Positions 1 through 11,795 of a stretch of 37,657 nt of DNA are shown here, piece by piece. Position 1 is the stretch's first letter. Each line of letters begins with the position of its first letter. The notes beneath the pieces are model-generated. The model worked only from the letters and a program-made list of their open reading frames with translations, was not told the DNA's origin and ran no database searches. This stretch comes from Alphaproteobacteria bacterium (GTDB taxonomy: Bacteria > Pseudomonadota > Alphaproteobacteria > SMXS01). The stretch is taken from positions 1 to 37,657 of the forward strand of contig SMXS01000043.1 of the NCBI GenBank assembly GCA_004356955.1, read 5' to 3'. The position numbers were made by a program, and so were the translations under genes.

Positions 1-253
1 AATTAAAATAGCGTCGACACAGCGTCTTCAGATTAAAGAGCGCACGCGGTACGACGGTCGAGATAATGGCGCCCTTTACCGGTTTTTCGTTGAGGCCTTC
101 ATGGCGCATCAACTGATCCAACCAAACGAAATATTCGTCCGCCGTGCGTTCTGCGCTGGTTGCAATGCGCCATTGGGTAAAGTGATCGCCATTTTCATCA
201 TCGAAAAGGGCAAATACGATATTGGTGTTTCCTGCATCAATTGTCAGCAGCAT
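1..253 (-). CDS. coaX: Type III pantothenate kinase, N-terminal part (cut by window edge)
   Basis: Phosphorylates pantothenate, the first step of coenzyme A synthesis, in the cytosol. The reverse strand from an ATG at 253 reads [20 protein letters not shown], which carries the DAGNTN phosphate-binding motif that opens CoaX proteins of the ASKHA fold. The frame stays open for 84 codons to the window edge; the family is usually about 255-260 residues, so roughly two thirds is missing. A GGAGAG ribosome site lies just before the ATG. It follows birA by 23 bases, so it is probably the last or next-to-last gene of the nuo transcription unit; nuoN-birA-coaX is a common alphaproteobacterial order. 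The ORF track does not list it because it has no stop inside the window. Confidence 0.9.
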   Translation of the reverse strand, partial: MLLTIDAGNTNIVFALFDDENGDHFTQWRIATSAERTADEYFVWLDQLMRHEGLNEKPVKGAIISTVVPRALFNLKTLCRRYFN

Positions 254-276
254 AGCTGTCTCTCCAGACCCTTCAA

Positions 277-1059
277 TCAAGCACCAGCTGGGAAAAACAC
301 GTCACCAGCATGGATCACCACTTCATTGCCATCTTCGACCTCGATACGCAAGGCGCCAGTGGCATCAAGATCGCGCATGATCCCTTTGATTCGGTTGTCA
401 TTTTGTTGCACTTCGATGGGCTCGCCCAGCCTATAGGCGGCCTTCAGCCACTGTTGGCGAAGGGCATTGAACCCGTTGGTGACCCAAGATTGGTAAATTT
501 CATCGAATGAAACAGTCAATTGGGCGACAACGTCTTCTGGTTTTAGGCTAATACCGGTGGCCGCGATCATATCAGTGGCAGGATAAGGCGTGTCTTCCGG
601 GTGATGCTGCAGATTGATGCCAATACCAATGATCAGATAGTCTGTTTGGGCATAACCGCCGTGTCGTGCGGGTTTGCTGGAACCCTCCAACAGGATGCCC
701 GATATCTTGGCCCCGTCTACCAGCACATCATTGGGCCACTTTAGCGCAAACCCGATGGCTTGCTGCGACAGGACTTCCAACGTGTGTTTGACCGCAAGCG
801 CTGCGGCAAAAGACAATTGCGATGCATCGGCCAGCCTTGCCTGCGGCCTGATCAGGATTGATGCAAATAGATTGCCTGGCTTCGACACCCATTGGCGACC
901 CCGACGGCCCCTGCCCGCGGTTTGTTCGACGGCCCAGACGATACATTTGCCCGGGTCGCCGGCCATGGCCAGGCGCTTGGCTTCCTCGTTGGTGCTGTCG
1001 ATAATCTCGTGCGAAAACACCCGATATCCACTGGGGAGCTCGCTCACTCGCTCACTCAC
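277..1059 (-). CDS. birA: Biotin--[acetyl-CoA-carboxylase] ligase, short form
   Basis: Activates biotin to biotinyl-AMP and attaches it to the carrier lysine of biotin enzymes such as acetyl-CoA carboxylase. Family motifs are all visible: GRGRRGRQW (residues 49-57), KWPND (107-111), a lysine in AKISGILLE (118) and IGIGINL (about 144-150). At 260 residues it lacks the N-terminal winged-helix domain of E. coli BirA, so it should be a ligase only and not a repressor. The start is a GTG that overlaps the nuoN stop by four bases (GTGA); a second in-frame GTG four codons later is also possible. The tight overlap implies translational coupling with nuoN. Confidence 0.93.
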   Translation of the reverse strand: MSERVSELPSGYRVFSHEIIDSTNEEAKRLAMAGDPGKCIVWAVEQTAGRGRRGRQWVSKPGNLFASILIRPQARLADASQLSFAAALAVKHTLEVLSQQAIGFALKWPNDVLVDGAKISGILLEGSSKPARHGGYAQTDYLIIGIGINLQHHPEDTPYPATDMIAATGISLKPEDVVAQLTVSFDEIYQSWVTNGFNALRQQWLKAAYRLGEPIEVQQNDNRIKGIMRDLDATGALRIEVEDGNEVVIHAGDVFFPAGA

Positions 1060-2486
1060 ATAAACAGGCTGGTCGCGGCCAGGTTAGCAGCTGCAATCAG
1101 CGGTGCAGGCCAGACAAAGCCAAGGACAATGAGAGCAGCCGCCCCACCAGAGATAATTTTCATACCCCGGCTGGGGCCAACATCAAACTCGCCGACGGGT
1201 TCGTCGAAATACATGATCTTGACGATCCGCAAATAATAGAAAGCACCGATGACGCTCATCAACACACCAAAGATAGCCAACGTCGTCAGGCCGGCTTCCA
1301 GCGCCATCATAAAGACAAAAAACTTGCCAATGAATCCAGCCATTGGTGGAATGCCCGCCAATGAGAACATAAAGATTGCCAAGGCAGCAGCCATACCGGG
1401 GCGTGTCCGTGCAAGGCCGGCCAGGTCATTGATGTTTTCTGTCATGCCCTCTTTCCGGCGCATGGACATGATTAGCGCAAACGCACCGATGTTCATAACC
1501 AGATAGATCGTCAGGTAGATCAGCACCGACGCCACGCCTGATTCAGTCCCTGCACTCAGGCCGACCAAAGCAAATCCAACATGACCGATAGAGCTAAAAG
1601 CCATCAGACGTTTGATATTGGTTTGCACCAGGGCCAGCACGGCACCGACGGCCATAGAGGCAAAAGACAGGAATATGATGATCTGTTGCCACTGGTCTTG
1701 CATTGCCGGGACAACGTCAAACAGCACACGGATCAACAGTGCCATGGCGGCCACTTTGGGCGCGCCGGCCAAAAAGGCCGTAACCGGGGTTGGCGCCCCT
1801 TCGTATACGTCGGGCGTCCACATATGGAATGGGACCGCCGAGATTTTGAAGGCCAGACCCGACAACAGGAACACCAGGCCAAAGATCATCCCGAAAGGGA
1901 CGCTTTCGACTGCGACAGCCTGCGAGATCTCGCCAAAGTCCAACGAGCCTGCAAAGCCATAGATCAGCGAGCTACCATAGAGCAGCATGCCCGATGACAA
2001 GGCGCCCAGAACAAAGTACTTCAAACCGGCTTCGGTCGAGCGGCTGGAATCGCGATTGATCGCGGTCAACACGTAGAGCGCCAAGCTTTGCAGTTCGATT
2101 CCCATATACAGTGAAATCAGATTACTGGCGGACACCATCATGGTCATGCCGGCGGTGGCCAACAATATCAGGACGGCAAATTCAAATCGTTTCAGGTTTT
2201 CTTTGGCCAGAAAATCGAACGACATCATGATTGCCATTGCTGCGCCAATCAGGATCAGGATTTTGTTGAAGATCGCGAACCCATCGATAACAAACATGCC
2301 ATTGAAAGCGTAGGTGCGTTCAACTGGCAGACTGACAGTCGATATCATCGCCACGACCAAGACACCGACGCTGAGCCACGACACGGTCTTGAAGGCTTTT
2401 TTGCCGGAAAATACGCCGACCATCAGCAAGGCCATGGCCCCGACAACGATGATCAGTTCTACAATAGCTGGTGCCAGAGATTGCAT
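1056..2486 (-). CDS. nuoN: NADH-quinone oxidoreductase subunit N
   Basis: One of the three antiporter-like membrane subunits of respiratory complex I, involved in proton pumping. The 476-residue product is almost entirely hydrophobic with about 14 helices. The core antiporter signature is present as DVYEGAPTPVTAFLAGAPKV, with the lysine on the broken helix, and an upstream SLYMGIELQSLALYVL segment contains the conserved glutamate. Its ATG shares one base with the nuoM stop (TAATG). It is the last complex I gene of the operon and overlaps birA at its 3' end. Confidence 0.97.
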   Translation of the reverse strand: MQSLAPAIVELIIVVGAMALLMVGVFSGKKAFKTVSWLSVGVLVVAMISTVSLPVERTYAFNGMFVIDGFAIFNKILILIGAAMAIMMSFDFLAKENLKRFEFAVLILLATAGMTMMVSASNLISLYMGIELQSLALYVLTAINRDSSRSTEAGLKYFVLGALSSGMLLYGSSLIYGFAGSLDFGEISQAVAVESVPFGMIFGLVFLLSGLAFKISAVPFHMWTPDVYEGAPTPVTAFLAGAPKVAAMALLIRVLFDVVPAMQDQWQQIIIFLSFASMAVGAVLALVQTNIKRLMAFSSIGHVGFALVGLSAGTESGVASVLIYLTIYLVMNIGAFALIMSMRRKEGMTENINDLAGLARTRPGMAAALAIFMFSLAGIPPMAGFIGKFFVFMMALEAGLTTLAIFGVLMSVIGAFYYLRIVKIMYFDEPVGEFDVGPSRGMKIISGGAAALIVLGFVWPAPLIAAANLAATSLFM

Positions 2487-4012
2487 TAGCGGGCCCCTTC
2501 CATGGCTATTGCGCCGATATTGTGGTGGGCATTGAGGGCTGTTTCCATATGGGTCACTAGGTTCTCAACGGAAACATGCAAGACATTAAGGATGGGTTCT
2601 GGGTAGATTCCCATCCACAGAACAACCAGGATCAACGGCGCAAACAAAGCCACTTCACGCTTGTCGAGGTCGAGGATATCCATCAGGTCTTCTTTCACCA
2701 GTTCGCCAAAGATAACGCGACGATACAGCCACAACATATAGGCTGCGCCCAGTACGAGGCCCGTGGTAGCCAGCGCGGCGACCAGAGTGTTGACCTTGAA
2801 GACGCCGACGAGAATGAGCAATTCGCCTACAAAACCGCTGGTACCAGGAAGGCCAATTGAGGCCATGGTAAAGATCATAAAGACCAGCGCATAAGACGGC
2901 ATACGATTAACCAGGCCGCCATAGCGGTCGATCTCGCGTGTGTGCATGCGGTCGTAAATGACCCCAACACACAAGAACAAGGCACCAGAGACAATGCCAT
3001 GGCTAAGCATCTGGAAGATCGAGCCTTCGATTCCCTGTTGATTAAAGACGAACAGGCCGATGGTCACAAACCCCATATGCGCAACGGATGAATAGGCGAT
3101 CAGCTTTTTCATGTCTTCTTGCCGCAAGGCGACCAGTGATGTGTAGATGATGGCGACCACGCTGAGGGTAAAGACCATCGGTGCGAATAACTCGCTGGCA
3201 ATTGGGAACATCGGCAACGAAAAGCGCAGGAAGCCATAGCCACCCATCTTCAGCAGAACGCCTGCCAGAATAACAGACCCGGCAGTTGGCGCCTCGACAT
3301 GGGCATCGGGCAGCCAGGTATGCACCGGCCACATCGGCATTTTGACGGCAAAGGACGCGAAGAAGGCTAGCCAGAACCAGGTTTGCAGATCGGCATCAAA
3401 GCCATAGGACATCAAGGCCGGGATGCTGGTTGTGCCAGCTTCCAGATACATGGCGATCAATGCCAACAGCATCAAAACAGAGCCAGCCAGCGTGTAGAGG
3501 AAGAACTTGAAGGATGCGTATACTTTGCGCGCGCCACCCCAGACACCGATGATCAGATACATCGGGATCAGGCCGCCTTCAAAGAACAGGTAGAACAGCA
3601 CGAGATCGAGCGAGCAGAACACGCCGATCATCAGCGTTTCCAGCAACAAGAAGGCGATCATGAAGTCCTGAACGCGGTCGGTTATAGACTTCCAGCTGGC
3701 CAAGATGCAGAACGGCATCAAGAAGGTGGTCAGGATCACGAACAGCAACGAGATGCCATCAACGCCCATGCGGTATTCGATGCCACCCATCAGCCATTCG
3801 GCTTCTTCGACAAACTGGAAGTCAGCTGTGGTTGGGTCAAACAATACCCACAGAACCAGCGACAACAAGAAGGTCGCAATGGTGACAAACAGCGCAACGG
3901 CACGCGCGTTGCGGGCGACCATGGCTTTGTCGCCACGGATCAGCAAGATCATCAGCACGCCGAACAAGGGCAGGAAGGTCACAAAGGACAGAAGCGGCAG
4001 ATCGGTAATCAT
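2486..4012 (-). CDS. nuoM: NADH-quinone oxidoreductase subunit M
   Basis: Second antiporter-like, proton-pumping membrane subunit of complex I. The 508-residue sequence has the expected multi-helix pattern and the signatures [20 protein letters not shown] (conserved glutamate) and [20 protein letters not shown], typical of NuoM rather than NuoL or NuoN. The start overlaps the nuoL stop in an ATGA, and the stop overlaps nuoN, so the three antiporter genes are probably translated in a coupled way. Length is normal for the family. Confidence 0.97.
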   Translation of the reverse strand: MITDLPLLSFVTFLPLFGVLMILLIRGDKAMVARNARAVALFVTIATFLLSLVLWVLFDPTTADFQFVEEAEWLMGGIEYRMGVDGISLLFVILTTFLMPFCILASWKSITDRVQDFMIAFLLLETLMIGVFCSLDLVLFYLFFEGGLIPMYLIIGVWGGARKVYASFKFFLYTLAGSVLMLLALIAMYLEAGTTSIPALMSYGFDADLQTWFWLAFFASFAVKMPMWPVHTWLPDAHVEAPTAGSVILAGVLLKMGGYGFLRFSLPMFPIASELFAPMVFTLSVVAIIYTSLVALRQEDMKKLIAYSSVAHMGFVTIGLFVFNQQGIEGSIFQMLSHGIVSGALFLCVGVIYDRMHTREIDRYGGLVNRMPSYALVFMIFTMASIGLPGTSGFVGELLILVGVFKVNTLVAALATTGLVLGAAYMLWLYRRVIFGELVKEDLMDILDLDKREVALFAPLILVVLWMGIYPEPILNVLHVSVENLVTHMETALNAHHNIGAIAMEGAR

Positions 4013-5943
4013 TGCACGTCCCCGATCCGTACACCGTACCAGGTCAACAGCGCGACAACGCCGATCAACATGGCAAAGGCATAATGATACAGATAGCCCG
4101 TATGCATAAGTCGTGCCTTGCCAGCAACCCAGGCAATGGCGCCAGAGACGCCATCTGGACCAAGGCCATCAATGATGCGGCCATCGCCGATCTTCCAGAA
4201 TTGATAACCAATCCACTTGGCCGGACGGACAAAGATCAGATCGTAGAGTTCGTCGAAATACCACTTGTTCAACAGAAAGCGATAAATTGGGCCATTGGTT
4301 TCAGCCAGCGCCTTGGGGATATCGGGACGACGGATATAAAAGAACCAGGAAAGCCCCAGGCCTGCAGCGCCCATGACCAGCGGCAGATATTTGACCCAGG
4401 CCGGGACATGATGCGCGGCGTCCAGGATGTTATCACCCGCCACGAACAAGGCTTCGCCCCAGAAAGCATCATAATCATGGCCGACAAAATATTCGTAGAA
4501 GACAAAGCCGGCAATGACAGCGCCAATGGCCAGAATAATAAGCGGGATCATCATGATCTTGGGTGACTCGTGCACATGGCTCATGACTTCTTCGCTGGCA
4601 CGTGGTTTGCCGTGGAAGGTCATGAAGATCAATCGGCCAGAATAGAATGCCGTCATAAACGCGGCAATGATGCCCATGGCAAAGGCATATTCACCCATGC
4701 CCTCACCCGCGGCATAAGCTGACTCGAGGATCATGTCTTTCGAGAAGTAACCTGCGAACGGGAAAATACCGATCAGAGCCAGGGACCCAATCCACATCAG
4801 GGCATAGGTGCCCTTCATATGCCTCCAGATGCCGCCCATCTTGCGCATGTCCTGTTCGTCTGACATGCCATGAATGACCGAGCCAGAACCAAGGAACAAC
4901 AGCGCCTTGAAGAAGGCATGTGTGAACAGATGGAAAATCGCCGCGCCATAAGCAGAAACGCCCAGCGCAAAGAACATGTACCCTAATTGCGAGCACGTTG
5001 AGTAAGCGATGACACGCTTGATGTCGTTTTGGACCAAGCCAACTGTGGCGGCAAAAATTGCCGTGGATGCGCCAACGAAGATCACAACATCCAGTGTAAA
5101 CGGCGCGAGCTCGAACAATGGCGAACAGCGTGCGACCATAAACACACCAGCTGTCACCATGGTGGCGGCATGGATCAGGGCGGACACAGGTGTCGGGCCT
5201 TCCATCGCGTCTGGTAGCCAGGTGTGCAGACCAAGCTGGGCCGATTTGCCCATGGCGCCAATAAACAGCAACATCGTGATGGTGGTCAGCACATCGACCT
5301 GATAGCCCAGGAATTCGAATGTCTCGCCTGTGTGGTCAGAGGCTGTCGCAAAGACGGTTTCAAAATCCATCACGCCAAAGGTCAAGAAGATCGCCAGGAT
5401 CCCCAACATAAAGCCAAAGTCACCAACGCGATTGACCAAAAAGGCCTTGATAGCAGCGGCATTGGCTGCTGGCTTTTTGTACCAAAATCCAATCAGCAGA
5501 TAAGATGCAAGCCCCACGCCTTCCCACCCGAAAAACATCTGGACGAAATTGTCGGCGGTGACCAGCATCAACATGGCAAAGGTAAACAGGGACAGATAAG
5601 CCATGAAACGCGGCTTGGCTGGGTCGTGGCTCATATATCCGATGGAATAGATATGAACGAGCGAGGACACGCCATTGACGACGACCAGCATCACAACGGT
5701 CAGCGTATCGATTTTCAGGGCCCAGTTGACGTCAAAGCTGCCCGAGGATACCCAGGTCAACAATTCGACATGCACGGTCTGATGGCCCAGACCAATCTGG
5801 GTAAAGGCATAAATAGACAGCAGCGCCGATATAACGACAGCAATGCAGGTGACCAATTGTGCCCCACGGTCACCAAGCCAACGGCCACCAAAGCCTGCAA
5901 TGATTGCCGCAATAAGCGGCAGAAAGACTATCGCGAAATACAC
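4009..5943 (-). CDS. nuoL: NADH-quinone oxidoreductase subunit L
   Basis: Largest antiporter-like subunit of complex I, sitting at the far end of the membrane arm; its long C-terminal lateral helix (HL) braces the other pumps. The 644-residue product has [18 protein letters not shown] and [20 protein letters not shown], both diagnostic of NuoL. The C-terminal 120 residues contain the amphipathic stretch expected for helix HL and a final hydrophobic anchor ([15 protein letters not shown]). The ATG is five bases after the nuoK stop. Nothing about length or motifs is unusual. Confidence 0.97.
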   Translation of the reverse strand: MYFAIVFLPLIAAIIAGFGGRWLGDRGAQLVTCIAVVISALLSIYAFTQIGLGHQTVHVELLTWVSSGSFDVNWALKIDTLTVVMLVVVNGVSSLVHIYSIGYMSHDPAKPRFMAYLSLFTFAMLMLVTADNFVQMFFGWEGVGLASYLLIGFWYKKPAANAAAIKAFLVNRVGDFGFMLGILAIFLTFGVMDFETVFATASDHTGETFEFLGYQVDVLTTITMLLFIGAMGKSAQLGLHTWLPDAMEGPTPVSALIHAATMVTAGVFMVARCSPLFELAPFTLDVVIFVGASTAIFAATVGLVQNDIKRVIAYSTCSQLGYMFFALGVSAYGAAIFHLFTHAFFKALLFLGSGSVIHGMSDEQDMRKMGGIWRHMKGTYALMWIGSLALIGIFPFAGYFSKDMILESAYAAGEGMGEYAFAMGIIAAFMTAFYSGRLIFMTFHGKPRASEEVMSHVHESPKIMMIPLIILAIGAVIAGFVFYEYFVGHDYDAFWGEALFVAGDNILDAAHHVPAWVKYLPLVMGAAGLGLSWFFYIRRPDIPKALAETNGPIYRFLLNKWYFDELYDLIFVRPAKWIGYQFWKIGDGRIIDGLGPDGVSGAIAWVAGKARLMHTGYLYHYAFAMLIGVVALLTWYGVRIGDVQ

Positions 5944-5948
5944 GCCTG

Positions 5949-6257
5949 TTATCCCTTCAACTGGCTAATATCTTCGACCGCGATAGAACCGCGATTACGG
6001 AAGTAGATGACTAGGATGGCCAGGCCAATGGCGGCCTCAGCGGCGGCCACAGTCAGGACGAACATGGCAAATATCTGCCCCGAGATGTCATGAAGAAAGA
6101 CCGAAAATGCGACCAGGTTGATATTTACAGCCAGCAGCATCAGCTCGATGGCCATAAGAATGATGATGACGTTCTTCCGATTCAGGAAAATGCCAAACAC
6201 ACCCAGCGTGAACAGGATGGCGGCAATCGTCAGATAATGAGTAAGACCGATTTCCAT
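5949..6257 (-). CDS. nuoK: NADH-quinone oxidoreductase subunit K
   Basis: Small three-helix membrane subunit of complex I (102 residues, the standard size), homologous to MrpC antiporter subunits. The two membrane glutamates needed for proton transfer are present in [17 protein letters not shown] and [15 protein letters not shown]. It lies between nuoJ and nuoL with 15 and 5 bases of spacing. Confidence 0.97.
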   Translation of the reverse strand: MEIGLTHYLTIAAILFTLGVFGIFLNRKNVIIILMAIELMLLAVNINLVAFSVFLHDISGQIFAMFVLTVAAAEAAIGLAILVIYFRNRGSIAVEDISQLKG

Positions 6258-6272
6258 GGTTCTGTCCGCTCC

Positions 6273-6887
6273 CTATATGCCCTGCCCTGGTGGAATTTTC
6301 TTTAATTCCACAGCGCTTTCGGGGGTGCGGTGCACCTGATTTGTTATGTTTTGTTTTTTGACACCGGGCCGTGACCGATGGGTCAGGACGATGGCACCGA
6401 TCATGGCGACCAGCAGGATAATCCCCGCCGCCTGAAAGGCGTAGATATAGTCGGTGTACAGCACAAGACCAATGCTTTGGGTGTTGCCGACTTCAGAAAC
6501 AACCGGTCTTGCCGTTGCTGCGATCAACGACGTGTCGCCGCCAAAGCTCCAACTACTGACAATAAACAGCAGCTCGATGGCCAGGATCGCGCCGATTACC
6601 CCGCCGATAGGCAGATATTGCAAAAATCCCTGTTTCATATCGACGGAGTTGATGTCCAACATCATCACCACGAACAGGAACAGCACAGCGACGGCGCCGA
6701 TATAGACAATCAGCATAATCATCGCCAGGAACTCTGCACCCATCAGGACAAACAGACCGCCCGACGTGAAGAATGCCAGAATGAGATACAACACTGAATG
6801 CACCGGGTTACGACTGGCGATGACCATAAAGCCGGCGGCCACTGCAATGGTTGCGAATAGGTAAAAAGTTAACGCCTGAATAATCAT
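6273..6887 (-). CDS. nuoJ: NADH-quinone oxidoreductase subunit J
   Basis: Membrane subunit of complex I with five predicted helices, located near the quinone-binding end of the membrane arm. The 204-residue product contains the conserved helix-3 stretch EFLAMIMLIVYIGAVAVLFLFVVMML, including the pi-bulge region known from the family. The start ATG follows the nuoI stop by nine bases, with AGGA as ribosome site. The C-terminal 30 residues are hydrophilic and variable, as is normal for NuoJ. Confidence 0.95.
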   Translation of the reverse strand: MIIQALTFYLFATIAVAAGFMVIASRNPVHSVLYLILAFFTSGGLFVLMGAEFLAMIMLIVYIGAVAVLFLFVVMMLDINSVDMKQGFLQYLPIGGVIGAILAIELLFIVSSWSFGGDTSLIAATARPVVSEVGNTQSIGLVLYTDYIYAFQAAGIILLVAMIGAIVLTHRSRPGVKKQNITNQVHRTPESAVELKKIPPGQGI

Positions 6888-6896
6888 GATGTCGTC

Positions 6897-7385
6897 CTAG
6901 CGATACGGTGCGTCTGCGACAATATTGGCAGCGATTTCCTGCTCCCACCGATCGCCATTGGCTAGCAGCTTTGCTTTGTCGTAATACAGTTCTTCGCGGG
7001 TTTCGGTTGCGAATTCAAAATTTGGACCCTCGACAATGGCGTCTACAGGGCAGGCTTCCTGGCAGAAGCCGCAATAGATGCATTTGACCATGTCGATGTC
7101 ATATTTGGTGGTCCGGCGGGATCCATCTTCGCGCTCTTCGGCCTCGATTGTGATGGCCTGTGCCGGGCAGATGGCTTCACACAATTTGCAGGCGATGCAG
7201 CGCTCTTCGCCATTGTCATAGCGACGCAGGGCGAGTTCACCGCGGAAGCGCGGGCTCAGCGGCCCTTTTTCGTAGGGATAGTTGATTGTCAGCTTTGGCT
7301 TGAAAAAGTATTTCAGGGTCAGTTTCATCGCGATGACGAACTCCCACAGAAAAATCGTTTTTGCAACCTGGGATATTCTGCTCAT
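6897..7385 (-). CDS. nuoI: NADH-quinone oxidoreductase subunit I (two 4Fe-4S clusters)
   Basis: Carries clusters N6a and N6b that pass electrons towards cluster N2 in NuoB. Two ferredoxin-type motifs are complete: [12 protein letters not shown] (Cys63, 66, 69, 73) and [12 protein letters not shown] (Cys102, 105, 108, 112). I use the ATG at 7385, giving 162 residues (usual for alphaproteobacteria), because an AGGGGAT ribosome site sits before it. The ORF track extends 12 codons further upstream into the nuoH stop region, which looks like read-through. The N-terminal amphipathic part should rest on the membrane surface near NuoH. Confidence 0.96.
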   Translation of the reverse strand: MSRISQVAKTIFLWEFVIAMKLTLKYFFKPKLTINYPYEKGPLSPRFRGELALRRYDNGEERCIACKLCEAICPAQAITIEAEEREDGSRRTTKYDIDMVKCIYCGFCQEACPVDAIVEGPNFEFATETREELYYDKAKLLANGDRWEQEIAANIVADAPYR

Positions 7386-7395
7386 GATCGATCCC

Positions 7396-8442
7396 CTAAC
7401 TGGCGTTTGGCAGCATGTCAAAGGCTACCAGCACACCGGCAGTAACAATGACAGCAACAAGTGACAAAGGCAGGAAGACCTTCCAGCCCAGGCGCATCAA
7501 TTGGTCATAGCGGTACCGGGGTACCGATGCCTTGATCCAACTGAATACAAAGAAGAAGAAGAACGTTTTTAGCAAAAACCAGACCAGCCCAGGCATAAAG
7601 GCGTTGAAGGCTTCCATGCCGGGGATCCAGTTGAACAGAAAATTGTCGAAGGGCGACAACCAGCCACCAAAGAACAAAGTAGTCGTCATGGCGCACATCA
7701 GCAGCACTGCGGTGTATTCACCCAGCCAGAACAGGGCAAAGGTTAGTGACGAATACTCAACCTGATAACCAGCCACCAATTCGGCCTCGGCTTCGGGCAA
7801 ATCAAACGGTGCACGGTTGGTTTCAGCCAGTGCCGAGATAAAGAAGATGATGAACACCGGGAATAGCGGGATGAAGAACCACAGGCCCTCTTGGGCCATA
7901 ACGACATCAGACAGGTTCAAAGAGCCAACGCACAACAGCACGGTGACAATCACAAACCCAATGGAGACTTCGTAAGACACCATTTGCGCGGCAGACCGCA
8001 TAGCCCCGAGGAATGCATAGCGTGAATTGGACGCCCAGCCCGACATGATGATGCCATAGACGCCCAAGGACGAGATTGCGAACAAGTACAGCACGCCGAC
8101 ATTAAGGTTGGATAGCACCAAGCCATCGTCAAAGGGAATAACCGCCCAGGCAACGAAAGCGACTACAAACATCAGAACCGGTGCGATGATGAAGACGCCC
8201 TTGTTGGCACCCGACGGAACAATCGTTTCTTTTAACAACAGCTTCAGGCCATCGGCAAAGCTTTGCAGCAAACCCCAGGGCCCGACGACATTGGGGCCGC
8301 GCCGCAATTGAATAGCCGCCCAGATTTTACGATCAAAGTAGATCGCATAGGCAACGGCCAGCAACAACGGGACGACAATCAGCAATACCTTGCCGAGAAT
8401 CCACAGGCCAGGGAGCAGGTAAATGTCAATAAATTCAGCCAT
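7396..8442 (-). CDS. nuoH: NADH-quinone oxidoreductase subunit H
   Basis: Membrane subunit that joins the hydrophilic and membrane arms and forms part of the quinone chamber of complex I. The 348-residue polytopic product contains the highly conserved cytoplasmic loop [20 protein letters not shown], rich in acidic residues, and the early motif [20 protein letters not shown]. Its ATG lies inside the last codons of nuoG (8-base overlap). Length and motifs are normal. Confidence 0.97.
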   Translation of the reverse strand: MAEFIDIYLLPGLWILGKVLLIVVPLLLAVAYAIYFDRKIWAAIQLRRGPNVVGPWGLLQSFADGLKLLLKETIVPSGANKGVFIIAPVLMFVVAFVAWAVIPFDDGLVLSNLNVGVLYLFAISSLGVYGIIMSGWASNSRYAFLGAMRSAAQMVSYEVSIGFVIVTVLLCVGSLNLSDVVMAQEGLWFFIPLFPVFIIFFISALAETNRAPFDLPEAEAELVAGYQVEYSSLTFALFWLGEYTAVLLMCAMTTTLFFGGWLSPFDNFLFNWIPGMEAFNAFMPGLVWFLLKTFFFFFVFSWIKASVPRYRYDQLMRLGWKVFLPLSLVAVIVTAGVLVAFDMLPNAS

Positions 8443-10495
8443 TTGTACCGGTTCCCTCAGAAACTTCGTTTTGGATATTCGTGCATTCTTCCATGGTGTT
8501 GGAAGCGCGGCAGATCGGGTTCACCTGGTAATGGTCGATGCTGTTGCCTGCAAAAGGCTCATCGCTCGTGTCGCCTGCGGTACCAGCGCCTTGCCAGTCT
8601 GCGGCGACAATTTGGTCTGCTTCGGCAAGATGCGGGGCAATTTCTGCCATGCGGTCACGCAGCGCATCCAATGTGTCATAGGGCAATGTCTTGCCAATGA
8701 CGCCAGAGAGCGCCCGCAAGATGGTCCAGTCTTCACGGGCATCACCCGGTGGGAACGCAGCACGATTACCAAGCTGTACCCGACCTTCGGTATTGACCCA
8801 AGTGGCGGCTTTTTCGGTATAGGCGGCGCCTGGCAGGATTACATCGGCATGTTGAACACCGGCATCACCGTGCGAGCCCTGATAGATCACAAAGGCGTTC
8901 TGCAGTTTGGAAACATCAATTTCATCGGCATGGTGCAGGAAGACTATTTCAATATCGCCAGAGGCGGCACCATCCAGGATACCCGCGACGTCACGACCAC
9001 CATCTTGTGGTACGAAACCGATATCGAGGCCCCCTACCCGTCCAGCAGCCTGATGCAGGACGTTGTAGCCGTTCCAGTCTGCAGTGATAGCACCAACATT
9101 GTCGGCCAGTTGTGCAGCCATCGCCGCAATGGCCTGACCATCAGCCCGCGACAGAACATTCTGACCAATGATGATCATGGGATGCGAGGCATCTTTCAGC
9201 GTTTGTGCAAAAGCGCCATTGTCCGATACCAGATCAGCCAGTGTTTGGGCGCCTGCACCCAGATAATCATAATCATAAGTCAGATCGAGCGTTTCGCCGA
9301 TCACCGCAATTTGCAGATTGCCCGTCAGCGATTGTTGGCGAATACGGGCATTGATGATGGGTGCGTCTTCACGAATATTGGCACCGATGATTAAAAGGGC
9401 ATCAACCTGATCGATGCCGCTGATTGTCGAGTTGAACAGGTATGACGCGCGGTTGCTGGCATCATACTGAACACCATCTGTGCGGCAATCAAGATTGGCA
9501 GAGCCCAGCGAAATCAACAGGTCTTTCAATGCAGTCATGGATTCGACATCTGCAAGGTCACCAGCAATACCAGCGATTTTGCTGCCATCAGTACCAGCGA
9601 CCTTGTCAGCGATAGTTTTGAAAGCGTCTTCCCACGTGGCTTCGGTTAATTTGCCATCGATACGAACATAAGGCTTGTCCAGACGACGTTTCTTCAAGCC
9701 GTCATAGGCAAAGCGAGACCGGTCTGCGAGCCATTCCTGGTTCACATCTTCATTGAGGCGCGGCAGGATACGCATGACTTCTTTGCCACGAACATCAACA
9801 CGGATGTTGGAACCCACAGCATCATGAACATCGATGCTTTCTGTCTTTTCCAGCTCCCACGAACGGGCAGTAAAGGCATAAGGTTTGGATGTCAGAGCAC
9901 CGACCGGGCACAGATCGATGACATTGCCAGACAATTCTGACGTCATGGATTGTTCCAGATAGGTGCTGATTTCCATGTGTTCGCCGCGACCGAGCGCACC
10001 AATTTCTTCAACACCGGCAACTTCTTGTGCAAAACGGATACAGCGAGTGCAATGAATGCAGCGGGTCATCACGGTCTTGATCAGCGGACCCATATTCTTT
10101 TCGGTGACGGCGCGCTTGTTTTCGTCATAGCGACTGTCGTTGCCGCCATAGGCCATGGATTGGTCCTGCAGATCACATTCGCCACCCTGATCACAAATCG
10201 GGCAATCGAGGGGATGATTGATCAGCAGGAATTCCATCACCCCTTCCCGCGCTTTTTTGATGCTGGGGCTATTTGTGTGGATCACCATGCCATCAGCGGC
10301 AGGCATGGCACAACTCGCGATGGGCTTAGGCGCGTTTTCCTGTTCGACCAGGCACATGCGGCAATTGCCAGCAATGGACAGGCGGTCGTGATAACAAAAA
10401 CGAGGAATTTCTGCACCAGCCTCTTCGCAGGCCTGCATCAGTGTCACGCCGCTATCCACGGTAATTTCGACACCATCGATGGTTAATGTGGGCAT
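8435..10495 (-). CDS. nuoG: NADH-quinone oxidoreductase subunit G
   Basis: Large Fe-S subunit of the peripheral arm (686 residues with the chosen start). The N-terminal 2Fe-2S domain has Cys34, Cys45, Cys48 and Cys62 (cluster N1b). The His-Cys motif [18 protein letters not shown] binds N5, and [13 protein letters not shown] plus a later cysteine in [11 protein letters not shown] binds N4. The rest is a degenerate molybdopterin-oxidoreductase domain. The ATG at 10495 is preceded by AGGAG and begins [11 protein letters not shown]; the ORF track runs 21 codons longer into the end of nuoF. The C-terminal sequence after about residue 640 is poorly conserved, as usual in this subunit. Confidence 0.96.
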   Translation of the reverse strand: MPTLTIDGVEITVDSGVTLMQACEEAGAEIPRFCYHDRLSIAGNCRMCLVEQENAPKPIASCAMPAADGMVIHTNSPSIKKAREGVMEFLLINHPLDCPICDQGGECDLQDQSMAYGGNDSRYDENKRAVTEKNMGPLIKTVMTRCIHCTRCIRFAQEVAGVEEIGALGRGEHMEISTYLEQSMTSELSGNVIDLCPVGALTSKPYAFTARSWELEKTESIDVHDAVGSNIRVDVRGKEVMRILPRLNEDVNQEWLADRSRFAYDGLKKRRLDKPYVRIDGKLTEATWEDAFKTIADKVAGTDGSKIAGIAGDLADVESMTALKDLLISLGSANLDCRTDGVQYDASNRASYLFNSTISGIDQVDALLIIGANIREDAPIINARIRQQSLTGNLQIAVIGETLDLTYDYDYLGAGAQTLADLVSDNGAFAQTLKDASHPMIIIGQNVLSRADGQAIAAMAAQLADNVGAITADWNGYNVLHQAAGRVGGLDIGFVPQDGGRDVAGILDGAASGDIEIVFLHHADEIDVSKLQNAFVIYQGSHGDAGVQHADVILPGAAYTEKAATWVNTEGRVQLGNRAAFPPGDAREDWTILRALSGVIGKTLPYDTLDALRDRMAEIAPHLAEADQIVAADWQGAGTAGDTSDEPFAGNSIDHYQVNPICRASNTMEECTNIQNEVSEGTGTNG

Positions 10496-10505
10496 GTCGG
10501 CGCTC

Positions 10506-11795
10506 CTATGCGGCCCGCGTATTTGCAGCTTGTTTGGCAGTTGCAATACGCGCTTCAAGTTCTGGCCGGAAGTGGCGGATCAAACCCTGGATGGGCCATG
10601 CGGCGGCGTCACCCAAGGCACAGATGGTGTGGCCTTCGATTTGAGTGCTGACATCCAGCAGTGAATCAATTTCTTCGACTTCCGCGTCGCCCCGCACCAT
10701 GCGGTCCATCACACGGGCCATCCAGCCTGTACCCTCGCGGCATGGTGTGCACTGGCCACAGCTTTCGTGCTGATAAAAGCTTGCCAGGCGGGCAATAGCA
10801 GCGACGATATCGGTGGATTTGTCCATGACGATGACAGCCGCTGTTCCCAGGCCGGATTTTTCGGCTTTCAGCGAGTCAAAATCCATCAGGACTGTGTCGC
10901 AGATGTCTTTGGGCAATACTGGAACTGACGAGCCACCAGGGATGATGGCCAACAGATTGTCCCATCCGCCAATGACACCGCCTGCATGTTTTTCGATAAG
11001 TTCCTTGAGCGGGATGCCCATTTCTTCCTCGACATTGCACGGGTGGTTGACGTGGCCCGAAATGCTGAAGATTTTCGTGCCTGTGTTGTTTTCTCGGCCC
11101 AGACCGGCAAACCAGGCACCGCCCCGGCGCAAGATTGTGGGCACAGCTGCGATGGATTCAACATTGTTCACCGTCGTTGGACAGCCCCATACGCCAACAT
11201 TGGCAGGGAATGGTGGCTTTAGGCGTGGTTGGCCTTTTTTGCCCTCTAGGCTTTCAATCAATGCGGTTTCTTCGCCACAGATATAGGCACCCATGCCGCG
11301 ATGAACGTAGACATCAAATGTATAGCCAGTACCGCAGCAGTTTTCACCCAACAGGCCGGCCGCGTAAGCTTCATCAATCGCGGCCTGCAATTGTTCAGCC
11401 TCGCGGTAGAACTCGCCGCGGATATAGATGTATGCGGCCTCGGCGCGCATGGCGACGCCTGAGAGCAAGCAACCTTCGACCAATTTGTGCGGATCGTGGC
11501 GAATGATTTCGCGGTCTTTACAGGTGCCAGGTTCGCCTTCATCGGCGTTCACCACCAGATAATGCGGACGGCCATCGCTTACCTTGGGCATGAACGACAT
11601 CTTGAGGCCCGTTGGGAACCCTGCCCCGCCGCGACCACGCAGGCCGGACTCTTTCAATTCGTCAACGATCCAGTCATCGCCCTTGGCAATCAGGTCGGCA
11701 GTACCGGCCCAGTCACCGCGTGCCCTGGCACCATCAATGCCGGGGTCTTTCAGGCCGTAGAGATTGGTGAAAATACGATCCTTGTCACTCAACAT
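10506..11795 (-). CDS. nuoF: NADH-quinone oxidoreductase subunit F (NADH and FMN binding)
   Basis: Electron entry subunit: binds NADH and FMN and holds 4Fe-4S cluster N3. [10 protein letters not shown] (from residue 54) is the NADH-binding glycine loop, [12 protein letters not shown] belongs to the FMN site, and [12 protein letters not shown] near residue 345 supplies three N3 cysteines, with the fourth in [11 protein letters not shown] chose the ATG at 11795 (429 residues). A GTG one codon earlier is also open, and a GGAG site is usable by either. The ATG overlaps the nuoE stop by one base (TGATG). Confidence 0.97.
   Translation of the reverse strand: MLSDKDRIFTNLYGLKDPGIDGARARGDWAGTADLIAKGDDWIVDELKESGLRGRGGAGFPTGLKMSFMPKVSDGRPHYLVVNADEGEPGTCKDREIIRHDPHKLVEGCLLSGVAMRAEAAYIYIRGEFYREAEQLQAAIDEAYAAGLLGENCCGTGYTFDVYVHRGMGAYICGEETALIESLEGKKGQPRLKPPFPANVGVWGCPTTVNNVESIAAVPTILRRGGAWFAGLGRENNTGTKIFSISGHVNHPCNVEEEMGIPLKELIEKHAGGVIGGWDNLLAIIPGGSSVPVLPKDICDTVLMDFDSLKAEKSGLGTAAVIVMDKSTDIVAAIARLASFYQHESCGQCTPCREGTGWMARVMDRMVRGDAEVEEIDSLLDVSTQIEGHTICALGDAAAWPIQGLIRHFRPELEARIATAKQAANTRAA

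Noticed and set aside
3383-4084. 233-residue plus-strand ORF rich in Gln/Glu/His
   Set aside because: Antisense shadow of nuoM with biased composition; no ribosome site or family pattern. The same holds for the large antisense ORFs over nuoL, nuoG and lon.
8423-9394. 323-residue plus-strand ORF
   Set aside because: Long because it lies antisense to nuoG in a favourable frame; no motif, and nuoG is certain.
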